Source: Actinomycetes bacterium (GTDB lineage: Bacteria > Actinomycetota > Actinomycetes > Propionibacteriales > Propionibacteriaceae). From it: DNA of 10,310 nucleotides. The notes below the pieces were generated by a model. It made no database searches, had not been told where the DNA came from, and saw only the letters and a program-made list of their open reading frames with translations. Shown here one piece after another: positions 1 to 6,110 of this stretch. Position numbers and translations under genes: made by a program. The stretch spans positions 1-10,310 of the forward strand of contig JAEYUH010000173.1 in NCBI GenBank assembly GCA_023432725.1, given 5' to 3'. The stretch's first letter is position 1. Each line of letters begins with the position of its first letter.

Positions 1-1243
1 GGTAGACCTGGATCATCACCGACGGCTGGTTGTCCTCGGCGGTGGTGAACACCTCGCTCCGCTTGGTCGGGATCGTGGTGTTGCGCTCGATGATCTTGGT
101 CATCACGCCGCCCTTGGTCTCGATGCCGAGGCTCAGCGGAGTGACGTCCAGCAGCAGGACATCCTTGACCTCACCCTTCAGCACACCGGCCTGCAGCGAG
201 GCGCCCAGCGCCACCACCTCGTCCGGGTTGACGCCCTTGTGCGGCTCCTTGCCGCCGGTGAGCTCCTTGACCAGGTCGACCACCGCGGGCATCCGGGTGG
301 AGCCGCCGACGAGGATGACGTGGTCGATCTTGGACACCGAGGTGTTGGCGTCCTTGATGACGGAGTTGAACGGCGCGCGGCAGCGGTCGAGCAGGTCCTG
401 GGTCATGCGCTGGAACTCGGCGCGGCTGAGGCGCTCGTCGAGGTGCAGCGGGCCGTCGGCGCCGGCGGTGATGTACGGCAGGTTGATGGAGCTCTCCTGG
501 GTGGAGGACAGCTCGATCTTGGCGCGCTCGGCGGCCTCCTGCAGCCGCTGCCGGGCCATCTTGTCCTTGGACAGGTCGACGCCGTACTTGTTCTTGAACT
601 GGGTGACCAGCCAGTCGACCACCCGCTGGTCCCAGTCGTCGCCGCCCAGCCGGTTGTCGCCCTTGGTGGCCTTCACCTCGAAGACGCCGTCGGCGATCTC
701 CAGCAGGGACACGTCGAAGGTGCCACCGCCCAGGTCGAAGACGAGGATGGTCTGCTCGGCGCCGCCCTTGTCGAGGCCGTAGGCCAGCGCGGCGGCGGTC
801 GGCTCGTTGATGATCCGGTCGACCACCAGGCCAGCGATCTCGCCGGCCTCCTTGGTGGCCTGGCGCTCGGCGTCGGAGAAGTAGGCCGGGACGGTGATCA
901 CGGCGTTGGTGACCGGCTCACCGAGGTAGGCCTCGGCGTCCCGCTTCAGCTTCTGGAGCACGAAGGCGCTGATCTGCTGGGGGTGGTAGTCCTTGCCATC
1001 GATGTCGGCCTTCCAGCCGGTGCCCATGTGGCGCTTCACCGAGCGGATGGTGCGGTCGACGTTGGTCACTGCCTGACGCTTGGCGACCTCGCCGACCAGG
1101 ACCTCGCCGCCCTTGGCGAACGCGACGACCGAGGGAGTCGTGCGGGCGCCCTCGGCGTTGGGGATGACAGTCGGCTCGCCGCCCTCAAGGACGGCGACGA
1201 CGGAGTTCGTGGTGCCGAGGTCGATGCCGACAGCTCGTGCCAT
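1..1243 (-). CDS. dnaK: Chaperone protein DnaK (Hsp70), C-terminal part beyond the left edge
   Basis: ATP-dependent cytoplasmic chaperone that binds exposed hydrophobic segments and refolds them with DnaJ and GrpE. The window holds the first 414 codons of a family usually a little over 600 residues long. Visible motifs are the phosphate-1 loop IDLGTTNS (residues 7-14), Lys70, the phosphate-2 loop [12 protein letters not shown] (168-179), the adenosine motif LVGGSTRMP (311-319) and the interdomain linker DVLLLD (361-366). The rest is the start of the substrate-binding beta domain. The N-terminal quarter lacks the insert of about 25 residues present in proteobacterial DnaK, as is known for Gram-positive forms. 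The ATG at 1243 is fixed by the [10 protein letters not shown] start and by GGAGG at 1251-1256 (complement), 7 nt away. grpE, dnaJ and hspR, which commonly follow dnaK in this phylum, would lie outside the window. Regulation is probably by HspR through the HAIR sites upstream. Identity is certain. Confidence 0.99.
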   Translation of the reverse strand, partial: MARAVGIDLGTTNSVVAVLEGGEPTVIPNAEGARTTPSVVAFAKGGEVLVGEVAKRQAVTNVDRTIRSVKRHMGTGWKADIDGKDYHPQQISAFVLQKLKRDAEAYLGEPVTNAVITVPAYFSDAERQATKEAGEIAGLVVDRIINEPTAAALAYGLDKGGAEQTILVFDLGGGTFDVSLLEIADGVFEVKATKGDNRLGGDDWDQRVVDWLVTQFKNKYGVDLSKDKMARQRLQEAAERAKIELSSTQESSINLPYITAGADGPLHLDERLSRAEFQRMTQDLLDRCRAPFNSVIKDANTSVSKIDHVILVGGSTRMPAVVDLVKELTGGKEPHKGVNPDEVVALGASLQAGVLKGEVKDVLLLDVTPLSLGIETKGGVMTKIIERNTTIPTKRSEVFTTAEDNQPSVMIQVY

Positions 1244-1274
1244 GGTGAGTACCTCCATAGAGTCTTGGTTCGCG

Positions 1275-1295
1275 CTTGAGCCTAGCACGCTCAAT
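1275..1295 (-). promoter_or_regulatory. HAIR-type HspR operator 2 upstream of dnaK
   Basis: Read on the plus strand this is CTTGAGC-N7-GCTCAAT: six of seven half-site bases pair (TTGAGC/GCTCAA), with the same 7-nt spacer as the consensus. It deviates from CTTGAGT mainly at the innermost base. Its centre is 27 bp from operator 1, and the proposed -10 element lies inside it. Tandem HAIRs before dnaK are known in other actinobacteria. It is weaker than operator 1 and may give cooperative binding. Confidence 0.7.
1279..1284 (-). promoter_or_regulatory. Likely -10 element of the dnaK promoter (TGC-TAGGCT)
   Basis: On the minus strand TGCTAGGCT gives a TANNNT -10 with an extended TGN. Transcription would start near 1272 and leave a leader of about 28 nt carrying the GGAGG ribosome site at 1251-1256. 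No good TTGACA-like -35 is present at 17-18 nt; that position is occupied by the HAIR half site ACTCAA. The match is by eye only. Confidence 0.45.
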
Positions 1296-1301
1296 CACGA
1301 G

Positions 1302-1322
1302 GTTGAGTTCACCAGACTCAAC
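1302..1322 (-). promoter_or_regulatory. HAIR-type HspR operator 1 upstream of dnaK
   Basis: The sequence is an inverted repeat, GTTGAGT-N7-ACTCAAC, with both half sites perfect complements. The published HspR-associated inverted repeat is CTTGAGT-N7-ACTCAAG, so it matches except for the outermost base pair, with identical spacing. It sits 59 nt upstream of the dnaK ATG and overlaps the expected -35 position of the promoter proposed at 1279-1284. Inference: HspR binds here and represses dnaK until heat shock. Confidence 0.85.
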
Positions 1323-1328
1323 TATGGG

Positions 1329-2276
1329 TCAGTTCGGGGTATTCCCTGAGGGTGACGCCTGCGCCACCGGCGCGGTCAGCCGATCGACCAGCCCGACAAG
1401 GGTGGGGAACGAGTGCCACAACTGGTGACCGAGCCCTGGCACGGTGATCGTCGGGCCGGGAATCCCCCGGGCGGCGAGCCGGGTGTCCAGCCGCTCGAAG
1501 TCGGCCCGGCGGCACAGCGAACTGCGCTCCCCGCGGGCCAGCCCGCACCGGGCCACGTCGACCCGGTCGAGTTCCTCAAGAAGGCCCTCGCTGGCCAGCA
1601 CGCGGGCGATCGCGAGCAGGTCCGCCGGGGTGTAGTGGACGGCGGGCTCCGTCCACTGGCGTCGACGGGCGTGCATCACCCACTGGTGGTGGCGGTTGCT
1701 GGCGTGCACCCACGGCAACCGTCCCCAGTCGGCAAGGTTGTCGGCCTGCAGCGTGGTCAGGCCGCGGCGGCTGATCGCCACCGGCTCGACCAGGTGGAGT
1801 CCTTCGATGGGTCCCCACTCGGCCAGCGCAGGCAGGGCGGCGGTCGCCAGCGAGCACCCGGTGGAGTAGCCGAGCACCTCCATGACGTCCGTGTTCGCCA
1901 CCTCACCGGCACGGAAGGCCTCCTCGAGGTAGGAGAGGTTGAGCTCTGCCCAGGACGCGATCTGCCGGCGGAGCATGTCGCGGCGGACCGCGGCCGGAAT
2001 CGGGTCGCGGAAGCGACTCATCCCCGGGATCTCGGTCATCACGACGGTCAGCGAGGTCGCCTGCGCCAGGAACTGGCACTTGGCCACCTCCCACTCCCCC
2101 AGCGGGGTGTTGAACCCGGGGAAGTAGACCAGGACGCCGCGCGGGGCGGCGGGCGTCCCGACCAGCGCGGCCAACCGGGGCAGCCCGTGGGGGCGCAGCG
2201 TCAGCTGTCGCACGGGAATCCCCGGACGGCGCAGCGCAGCCCTGGTGTCCAGCGGCAGTGTGACGGCCTCGCGCAC
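1329..2276 (-). CDS. Alpha/beta hydrolase of unknown substrate
   Basis: The 315-residue product looks like a cytoplasmic serine hydrolase: no signal peptide or membrane segment is seen. An oxyanion-type loop YFPGFNT (51-57) is followed by the nucleophile elbow GYSTG (136-140, Ser138) and a late histidine in GLGHQLWH (281-288, probably His284). The acid may be Asp259, but this is uncertain. Between the elbow and the histidine lies a Trp/His/Arg-rich segment (about 184-214) that probably forms a lid over the active site. The start chosen is GTG at 2276, because GGAGG (2282-2286, complement) lies 5 nt before it. The open frame continues upstream, but that part overlaps the HAD gene on the other strand. 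The ATG at 2280 is out of frame. The stop lies just 6 nt from the HAIR operator of dnaK, with no terminator between, so readthrough into dnaK is possible. The substrate cannot be told; lipase, esterase and thioesterase are all open. Confidence 0.8.
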   Translation of the reverse strand: MREAVTLPLDTRAALRRPGIPVRQLTLRPHGLPRLAALVGTPAAPRGVLVYFPGFNTPLGEWEVAKCQFLAQATSLTVVMTEIPGMSRFRDPIPAAVRRDMLRRQIASWAELNLSYLEEAFRAGEVANTDVMEVLGYSTGCSLATAALPALAEWGPIEGLHLVEPVAISRRGLTTLQADNLADWGRLPWVHASNRHHQWVMHARRRQWTEPAVHYTPADLLAIARVLASEGLLEELDRVDVARCGLARGERSSLCRRADFERLDTRLAARGIPGPTITVPGLGHQLWHSFPTLVGLVDRLTAPVAQASPSGNTPN

Positions 2277-2297
2277 GCATCCCTCCTCAGCCCTCGC

Positions 2298-2303
2298 ATC
2301 GTA
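2298..2303 (-). promoter_or_regulatory. Possible -10 element for the alpha/beta hydrolase (TACGAT)
   Basis: On the minus strand, TACGAT matches TANNNT and lies 21 nt before the GTG start, which would give a leader of about 15 nt carrying the GGAGG site. No clear -35 is visible. The upstream spacer holds overlapping CCGGG/CCCGG repeats (2307-2325), which may be an operator or simply GC-rich sequence. Confidence 0.35.
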
Positions 2304-2354
2304 GCGCCGGGCGACCCGGGCCCGGTTCGTTCCGGAGGCGACCGAGGCGCAAGA

Positions 2355-3026
2355 ATGGCTGCCATGACGCGCGCTGTGGTTTTCGACCTTGATGGCACCC
2401 TGACCGATACCGAAACCCTCTGGGACGGGATCAGGCGCGGCCTGGCGGCCGACGCGGGGCTGCCCTGGCCGGACGATGCCAGCACGCGCATGATGGGCAT
2501 GTCCACCCAGCAGTGGTCGGCCTACCTCGTCGAGGGGGTGGGACTGCCCGGCACCCCGTCCGAGGTGGCCGCCCGCACCATCGGCGCCATGCAGCAGCAC
2601 TACCGCGACGGGGTCGAGCTGCTCCAGGGAGCTCCCGAGGTGGTCCGTCGGCTCGGCGCAGTCTGGCCGCTGGGGGTCGCCAGCTCGTCGCCACGGGTAC
2701 TGATCGACGCCGCCCTCGATGCCATGGACGTGGCCGACCTGGTCGCCGCCTCCGTCTCGACCGAGGAGACCGGACACGGCAAGCCCGCCCCCGACGTCTA
2801 CCTCGAGGTGTGCCGGCGGCTCGGCGTCGCCCCGCAGGACGCGGTGGCCATCGAGGACTCCCCGGCGGGGATCCGGTCGGCGCAGGCCGCCGGGATGAAG
2901 CTGATCGTCGTCCCACCCCGGTTCCATCCACCCACCGCCGACGTCCTCGCCCTGGCCAACGTGGTGGTGGCGACGCTGGACGAGATCACCGTCGAGCTGG
3001 TCGAGAACCTGCTGGGGGGCCGCTGA
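2355..3026 (+). CDS. HAD-superfamily phosphatase or phosphomutase (beta-phosphoglucomutase-like)
   Basis: A 223-residue haloacid dehalogenase-fold enzyme, likely acting on a small phosphorylated metabolite in the cytoplasm. All four HAD motifs are visible: FDLDGTLTD (10-18, nucleophile Asp11 and acid Asp13), the ASSSP threonine/serine motif (109-113), Lys143 in HGKPAPDVY, and the metal-binding EDSPAGI (167-173). The alpha-helical cap lies between motifs I and II (about 20-90), which places it with the beta-phosphoglucomutase/2-deoxyglucose-6-phosphatase type. Sequence alone does not separate phosphatase from mutase. The ATG at 2355 is preferred because GAGG lies 7 nt before it; an ATG at 2364 is a possible start that removes only three residues. 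The stop is 2 nt before the proline dehydrogenase ATG, so the two genes are very likely co-transcribed. Its upstream region is shared with the divergent hydrolase. Confidence 0.88.
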   Translation: MAAMTRAVVFDLDGTLTDTETLWDGIRRGLAADAGLPWPDDASTRMMGMSTQQWSAYLVEGVGLPGTPSEVAARTIGAMQQHYRDGVELLQGAPEVVRRLGAVWPLGVASSSPRVLIDAALDAMDVADLVAASVSTEETGHGKPAPDVYLEVCRRLGVAPQDAVAIEDSPAGIRSAQAAGMKLIVVPPRFHPPTADVLALANVVVATLDEITVELVENLLGGR

Positions 3027-3028
3027 CC

Positions 3029-3952
3029 ATGCTGCGCTCCCTGCTGCTGGGCGCCGCCCGCAACGAACGCCTCCGTGCCCTGGCCACCGCCTTCCCTCCC
3101 ACCCGCGCGGTGGTGAGCCGGTTCATCGCCGGTGAGCAGGTGGCCGACGGCCTCACCGCCGCCCAGCGGCTGGCCGACGACGGGCTCTACGCCACCATCG
3201 ACGTCCTCGGCGAGGACACCACCGTGCCGGAGCAGGCCGAAACCGCCACCCGTGCCTACCTCGATCTGCTGGCCGGCATCCCCGCCGCAGGGCTGGTCGG
3301 GTCGGTGGACGTGTCGCTCAAGCTCACCTCGCTCGGAGCGGCGCTGCCCGGCGGCGACGCCGTCGCCTATACCAACGCACGCCGGATCTGCGAGGCTGCG
3401 GCCTCGGTCGGCGCCACGGTCACCATCGACGCCGAGGACCACACGACCATCGACAGGATGCACGCCGTGGTCGAGCAGCTGCGGATCGACTTCCCCGGCG
3501 TCGGGCTGGTCCTGCAGGCGATGCTGCACCGGACCGCCGGCGACGCCGAGGTCTTCGCCGGCGCCGGGTCCCGCGTCCGGTTGTGCAAGGGCGCCTACGA
3601 CGAGCCGGCGGAGGTGGCACTGCGGGAGCGGACCGAGATCAGCGCTGCCTATGTGGCTGCCGCCCGGACGCTGTTCCTCGGCAAGGGCTACCCGATGATC
3701 GCCACCCACGACCCCGAGATGATCGCCGCCACGCTGGCGCTGGCCGGGGAGACCGGACGCCAGCCGGGCGACTACGAGTTCCAGATGCTGTACGGCATCC
3801 GCACCGACGAGCAGCGCCGACTGGCCGCGGCGGGTCACCGGGTGCGGGTGTACGTGCCGTGCGGCACCGACTGGTGGGGCTACTTCGTGCGGCGGCTCGC
3901 CGAACGTCCGGCGAACCTGTGGTTCTTCCTGCGGGCGCTGGTCGGCCGCTGA
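3029..3952 (+). CDS. pruB: Proline dehydrogenase, monofunctional
   Basis: FAD-dependent oxidation of L-proline to 1-pyrroline-5-carboxylate, feeding electrons to the quinone pool at the membrane face; first step of proline use as carbon or nitrogen source. The 307-residue length fits the monofunctional type and not bifunctional PutA. Barrel motifs include SLKLT (96-100, with the conserved Lys98), TIDAED (132-137), RLCKGAYDEP (184-193), THD (226-228), FQMLYGIR (251-258) and YFVRRLAERP (285-294), whose Arg288-Arg289 pair is expected to hold the proline carboxylate. The ATG at 3029 follows the HAD stop by 2 nt with a G-rich run about 9 nt before it. The partner, P5C dehydrogenase (pruA), which is adjacent in mycobacteria, is not here. 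The stop codon abuts that of the convergent metB gene. The name follows mycobacterial usage. Confidence 0.93.
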   Translation: MLRSLLLGAARNERLRALATAFPPTRAVVSRFIAGEQVADGLTAAQRLADDGLYATIDVLGEDTTVPEQAETATRAYLDLLAGIPAAGLVGSVDVSLKLTSLGAALPGGDAVAYTNARRICEAAASVGATVTIDAEDHTTIDRMHAVVEQLRIDFPGVGLVLQAMLHRTAGDAEVFAGAGSRVRLCKGAYDEPAEVALRERTEISAAYVAAARTLFLGKGYPMIATHDPEMIAATLALAGETGRQPGDYEFQMLYGIRTDEQRRLAAAGHRVRVYVPCGTDWWGYFVRRLAERPANLWFFLRALVGR

Positions 3953-5113
3953 TCAGGCCGAGGCCGCCCTGGCCAGGCCCGCGGCCAGGTCAGCGATCAG
4001 GTCCCCGGCGTCCTCCACGCCGATACTGAGCCGCAGCAGGCCGTCGGTGATCCCCGCGGCCTGCCGCGCCTCGACCGGCATCGCGGCGTGGGTCATGGTG
4101 GCCGGGTGGGAGACCAGCGACTCCACCCCGCCCAGTGACTCGGCCAGGCAGAAGCAGGCCAGCCCCTCCACCAGCGCCTTCACCTGGGCCAGGCCCGCGA
4201 CCTCGAAACTCACGATGGCCCCGAACCCGTCCTGCTGGGCGGCGGCCAACCGGTGGCCGGGGTGCTCGGGTGACCCCGGGTAGTAGACCGCGTTGACGCC
4301 CGGGTGCGCGGCCAGCATGGCGGCCACCCTCGCGGCGTTGGCCTGGGCCTTCTCCATCCGCAGGTGCAGGGTGCGCAGGCCGCGCAGGGTGAGGTAGGAG
4401 TCGAACGCGCCACCGGTCAGCCCCAGGCAGTTCGCCCACCAGGCGAGGTCGGCGTGCCGGCCGTCGTCGGCGGCCACCACCGCCCCACCCACGACGTCGC
4501 TATGGCCGTTGATGTACTTGGTGGTGGAGTGCACCACGACGTCGACCCCGAGCGCGAGCGGTCGCTGCACCACCGGGGAGCAGAAGGTGTTGTCGGCCAC
4601 CACCAGCGCGCCGGCGGCGTGGCCGGCCGCGGCGACCGCGGCGATGTCGGTGATCCGCAGCAGCGGGTTGGAGGGCGTCTCGATCCACACGAGGTCGGCG
4701 GGACTGCCCAGGGCCGTCGCCACGGCGGCCGGGTCGCTGAGGTCGACCAGGTCGAGCCGGAGCGCCTCCCGCCGGGCCAGGGCGTCCAGCAGGCGCCAGG
4801 TGCCGCCGTAGCAGTCGAACGGCGCCACCACCCGTCCGCCCGGCTTCACCAGCGCGTGGAGGGCGGTCGTCACCGCACCCATCCCGGACGCGGTGATCAC
4901 GGCGCCCACCCCGCCCTCGAGGTCCGCCAGCGCATCGGCAAGGATCGAGCGGGTCGGATTGCCGGACCTGCCGTAGTCATAGGGGCCCGGCTCTGCGAAG
5001 CCACGGAAGGCGTAGGTGGCCGAGAGATGGAGCGGCGGCACCACGGCCCGGAACTCCGGATCGCTGGTGAGGCCCGCCCTGACAGCGCGAGTCGGGGGCG
5101 TGGACTCGGTCAT
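3953..5113 (-). CDS. metB: Cystathionine gamma-synthase (Cys/Met metabolism PLP enzyme)
   Basis: PLP-dependent gamma-replacement that joins an activated homoserine ester to cysteine, giving cystathionine for methionine synthesis in the cytoplasm. The 386-residue length is typical. Visible elements are YDYGRSGNPTR (45-55, phosphate-binding Tyr47/Arg49), ITASGMGA (73-80), VADNTF (172-177, Asp174 contacts the pyridine nitrogen), HSTTKYINGHSD (195-206, with Lys199 as the PLP Schiff-base lysine), ESLGGVESL (325-333) and LRLSIGVED (360-368, Arg361 binds the substrate carboxylate). The family also includes cystathionine gamma-lyase and O-acetylhomoserine sulfhydrylase; the length and C-terminal signature favour synthase, but this cannot be settled without activity data. 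The ATG at 5113 is the only start consistent with family length, and it has no clear ribosome site. A -10-like TAGGGT ends 8 nt before it, which suggests an almost leaderless mRNA. No SAM riboswitch fits in the 69-nt upstream region. Confidence 0.88.
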   Translation of the reverse strand: MTESTPPTRAVRAGLTSDPEFRAVVPPLHLSATYAFRGFAEPGPYDYGRSGNPTRSILADALADLEGGVGAVITASGMGAVTTALHALVKPGGRVVAPFDCYGGTWRLLDALARREALRLDLVDLSDPAAVATALGSPADLVWIETPSNPLLRITDIAAVAAAGHAAGALVVADNTFCSPVVQRPLALGVDVVVHSTTKYINGHSDVVGGAVVAADDGRHADLAWWANCLGLTGGAFDSYLTLRGLRTLHLRMEKAQANAARVAAMLAAHPGVNAVYYPGSPEHPGHRLAAAQQDGFGAIVSFEVAGLAQVKALVEGLACFCLAESLGGVESLVSHPATMTHAAMPVEARQAAGITDGLLRLSIGVEDAGDLIADLAAGLARAASA

Positions 5114-5121
5114 GGTTGCTG

Positions 5122-5127
5122 ACCCTA
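5122..5127 (-). promoter_or_regulatory. Possible -10 element of a near-leaderless metB promoter (TAGGGT)
   Basis: On the minus strand TAGGGT matches TANNNT and is followed by 8 nt and then the ATG, so RNA would begin within 0-2 nt of the start codon. The -35 is weak. The CACCGGTG palindrome (5129-5136) and the GTGA-N5-TCAC repeat (5134-5146) fall in the -10/-35 spacer and could be an operator. Confidence 0.45.
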
Positions 5128-5170
5128 ACACCGGTGAACAGGTCACTGGCGTGCCGCCCGAGGGCGCGGG

Positions 5171-5176
5171 TACCGT
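5171..5176 (+). promoter_or_regulatory. Possible -10 element of a leaderless promoter for the CBS gene (TACCGT)
   Basis: TACCGT matches TANNNT and is separated by 6 nt from the ATG at 5183, so the first transcribed base would be at or next to the A of the start codon. No Shine-Dalgarno sequence lies before that ATG, in agreement with a leaderless message. The -35 cannot be made out. Confidence 0.5.
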
Positions 5177-5182
5177 CAGCCC

Positions 5183-5611
5183 ATGAAGATCGAAGATGTG
5201 GTCCGCGCCAAGGGCACCGACGTCGTCACCATCGAGCCGTCGGCCACCGTCAAGCAACTCGTCGACCTGCTCGCCGAACACAACATCGGCGCCGTCGTCG
5301 TGAGTTCCGACGGCCGCCACATCGACGGCATCGTGAGCGAGCGGGACGTCGTCCGGCGGCTGGCCTCGGCCGGCGGCAGGGTGCTGGAGGCCGAAGTCGC
5401 CGAGATCATGACGAAGACCGTGAAGACCTGCGTGCCCGCCGACTCGATCGAGGACACCGCGCGCGAGATGACGTACTCGCGGATCCGGCACATGCCCGTG
5501 GTCATCAACGGCGAGCTGCGGGCCCTGGTCTCGATCGGCGACGTCGTGAAGTACCGGATCGACCAGCTCACCGACGAGCGGAACCACCTGCTGGGCTACC
5601 TGCACAAGTGA
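5183..5611 (+). CDS. Tandem CBS-domain protein
   Basis: A 142-residue stand-alone Bateman module with no catalytic or DNA-binding domain. CBS domain 1 covers about residues 8-60 and includes NIGAVVV (34-40) and GIVSERDVV (49-57). CBS domain 2 covers about 76-127 with IRHMPVV (101-107) and LVSIGDVV (115-122). Such pairs generally bind adenine nucleotides or related ligands and dimerise; the ligand and target are unknown here. The overall plan resembles small actinobacterial CBS proteins such as the hypoxia-induced Rv2626c, but I cannot claim orthology. The ATG at 5183 has no ribosome site and a -10-like TACCGT 6 nt before it. The downstream editing-domain gene begins 1 nt after the stop, so the pair is most likely one operon. 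Confidence 0.92.
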   Translation: MKIEDVVRAKGTDVVTIEPSATVKQLVDLLAEHNIGAVVVSSDGRHIDGIVSERDVVRRLASAGGRVLEAEVAEIMTKTVKTCVPADSIEDTAREMTYSRIRHMPVVINGELRALVSIGDVVKYRIDQLTDERNHLLGYLHK

Positions 5612-5612
5612 C

Positions 5613-6086
5613 ATGAGCGACGAGCCAAGGGCGGTCGCCGCGCTGCGTGCCCTCGGCGTCGAGCACGTCGCGAGCCGGCACCGTCCGGCCAGGTCGCTGG
5701 TCGAGGCTGCCGCGATGCGGGGCCTCGAGCCGGGCGACATCGTCAAGACGATGGTCGTCCGCCGCGCCGAGGACGACTACCTGTTCGTGCTGGTCGGCGG
5801 GGACAGGGAGATCTCCTGGCCCAAGCTGCGCACCCTGCTCGGGGTGAGCCGCCTGTCGCTGCCCGACGCCGAGACGGCGCTGGCGGCCACCGGGTACCCG
5901 CGCGGCGCCATCACCCCGTTCGGCGCCAGCCGGGCCTGGCCGGTGATCGCCGACGCCGCCCTTGTCGGGCGACGGATCTCGATGGGCGGCGGCGAACACG
6001 GGCTGGCGATCGCGGTGGCGGCCGACGACATGATCGCGGCGCTGGGCGCGACGGTCGCCGATGTGACGAACAGTGCTGGTGACTGA
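5613..6086 (+). CDS. YbaK/EbsC-type aminoacyl-tRNA deacylase
   Basis: A 157-residue free-standing homologue of the prolyl-tRNA synthetase editing domain. Members hydrolyse mischarged tRNA such as Cys-tRNA(Pro) or Ala-tRNA(Pro) in trans. Features are Lys45 in DIVKTMVVR (42-50), the invariant lysine of the family, the GYPRGAITPFG loop (94-104) and the glycine-rich ISMGGGEHG (122-130). The length is normal. Translation starts 1 nt after the CBS stop with no convincing ribosome site, so it is probably coupled to the upstream gene. Whether it is YbaK (Cys-tRNA(Pro)) or another substrate type cannot be read from the sequence. It converges on the MFS gene, with only 24 nt between the stops. Confidence 0.88.
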   Translation: MSDEPRAVAALRALGVEHVASRHRPARSLVEAAAMRGLEPGDIVKTMVVRRAEDDYLFVLVGGDREISWPKLRTLLGVSRLSLPDAETALAATGYPRGAITPFGASRAWPVIADAALVGRRISMGGGEHGLAIAVAADDMIAALGATVADVTNSAGD

Positions 6087-6089
6087 CAC

Positions 6090-6104
6090 TGGGGACAGTC
6101 CCCA
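6090..6104. terminator. Short hairpin between convergent deacylase and MFS genes
   Basis: TGGGGA-CAG-TCCCCA forms a perfect 6-bp stem with a 3-nt loop, followed directly by an overlapping CCCCATGGGG palindrome (6100-6109). An outer CTGAC/GTCAG pair (6083-6087/6110-6114) could extend it. It fills the 24-nt gap between the two stop codons and would fold on either strand. There is no U tract, as is frequent in high-GC bacteria. A bidirectional terminator is the simplest reading. Confidence 0.5.
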
Positions 6105-6110
6105 TGGGGG

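Noticed and set aside
239..1279. 346-codon open frame on the plus strand opposite dnaK
   Set aside because: It is the mirror of a highly biased GC-rich dnaK frame. Long antisense frames over Hsp70 genes are a known artefact that was once annotated as glutamate-dehydrogenase-like. The translation is Gly/Val/Asp/His-rich with no domain.
1413..2354. Upstream part of the long plus-strand frame that ends in the HAD gene
   Set aside because: It runs antisense to the alpha/beta hydrolase and lacks HAD features. The HAD family starts at 2355, where a ribosome site is also present.
2277..2927. N-terminal extension of the hydrolase frame to 2927
   Set aside because: It is antisense to the HAD gene, contains low-complexity sequence and has no ribosome site; the GTG at 2276 with GGAGG is a much better start.
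2798..3838. 346-codon minus-strand frame across HAD and proline dehydrogenase
   Set aside because: It is a compositional shadow of real genes with clear catalytic motifs; its translation has no recognisable domain.
4304..5122. 272-codon plus-strand frame opposite metB
   Set aside because: It is a shadow of metB, rich in Gly, His and Arg, with no motif and no ribosome site.
5114..5182. SAM riboswitch or T-box before metB
   Set aside because: The gap of 69 bp is too short for these elements, and the -10-like hexamer is 8 nt before the ATG.
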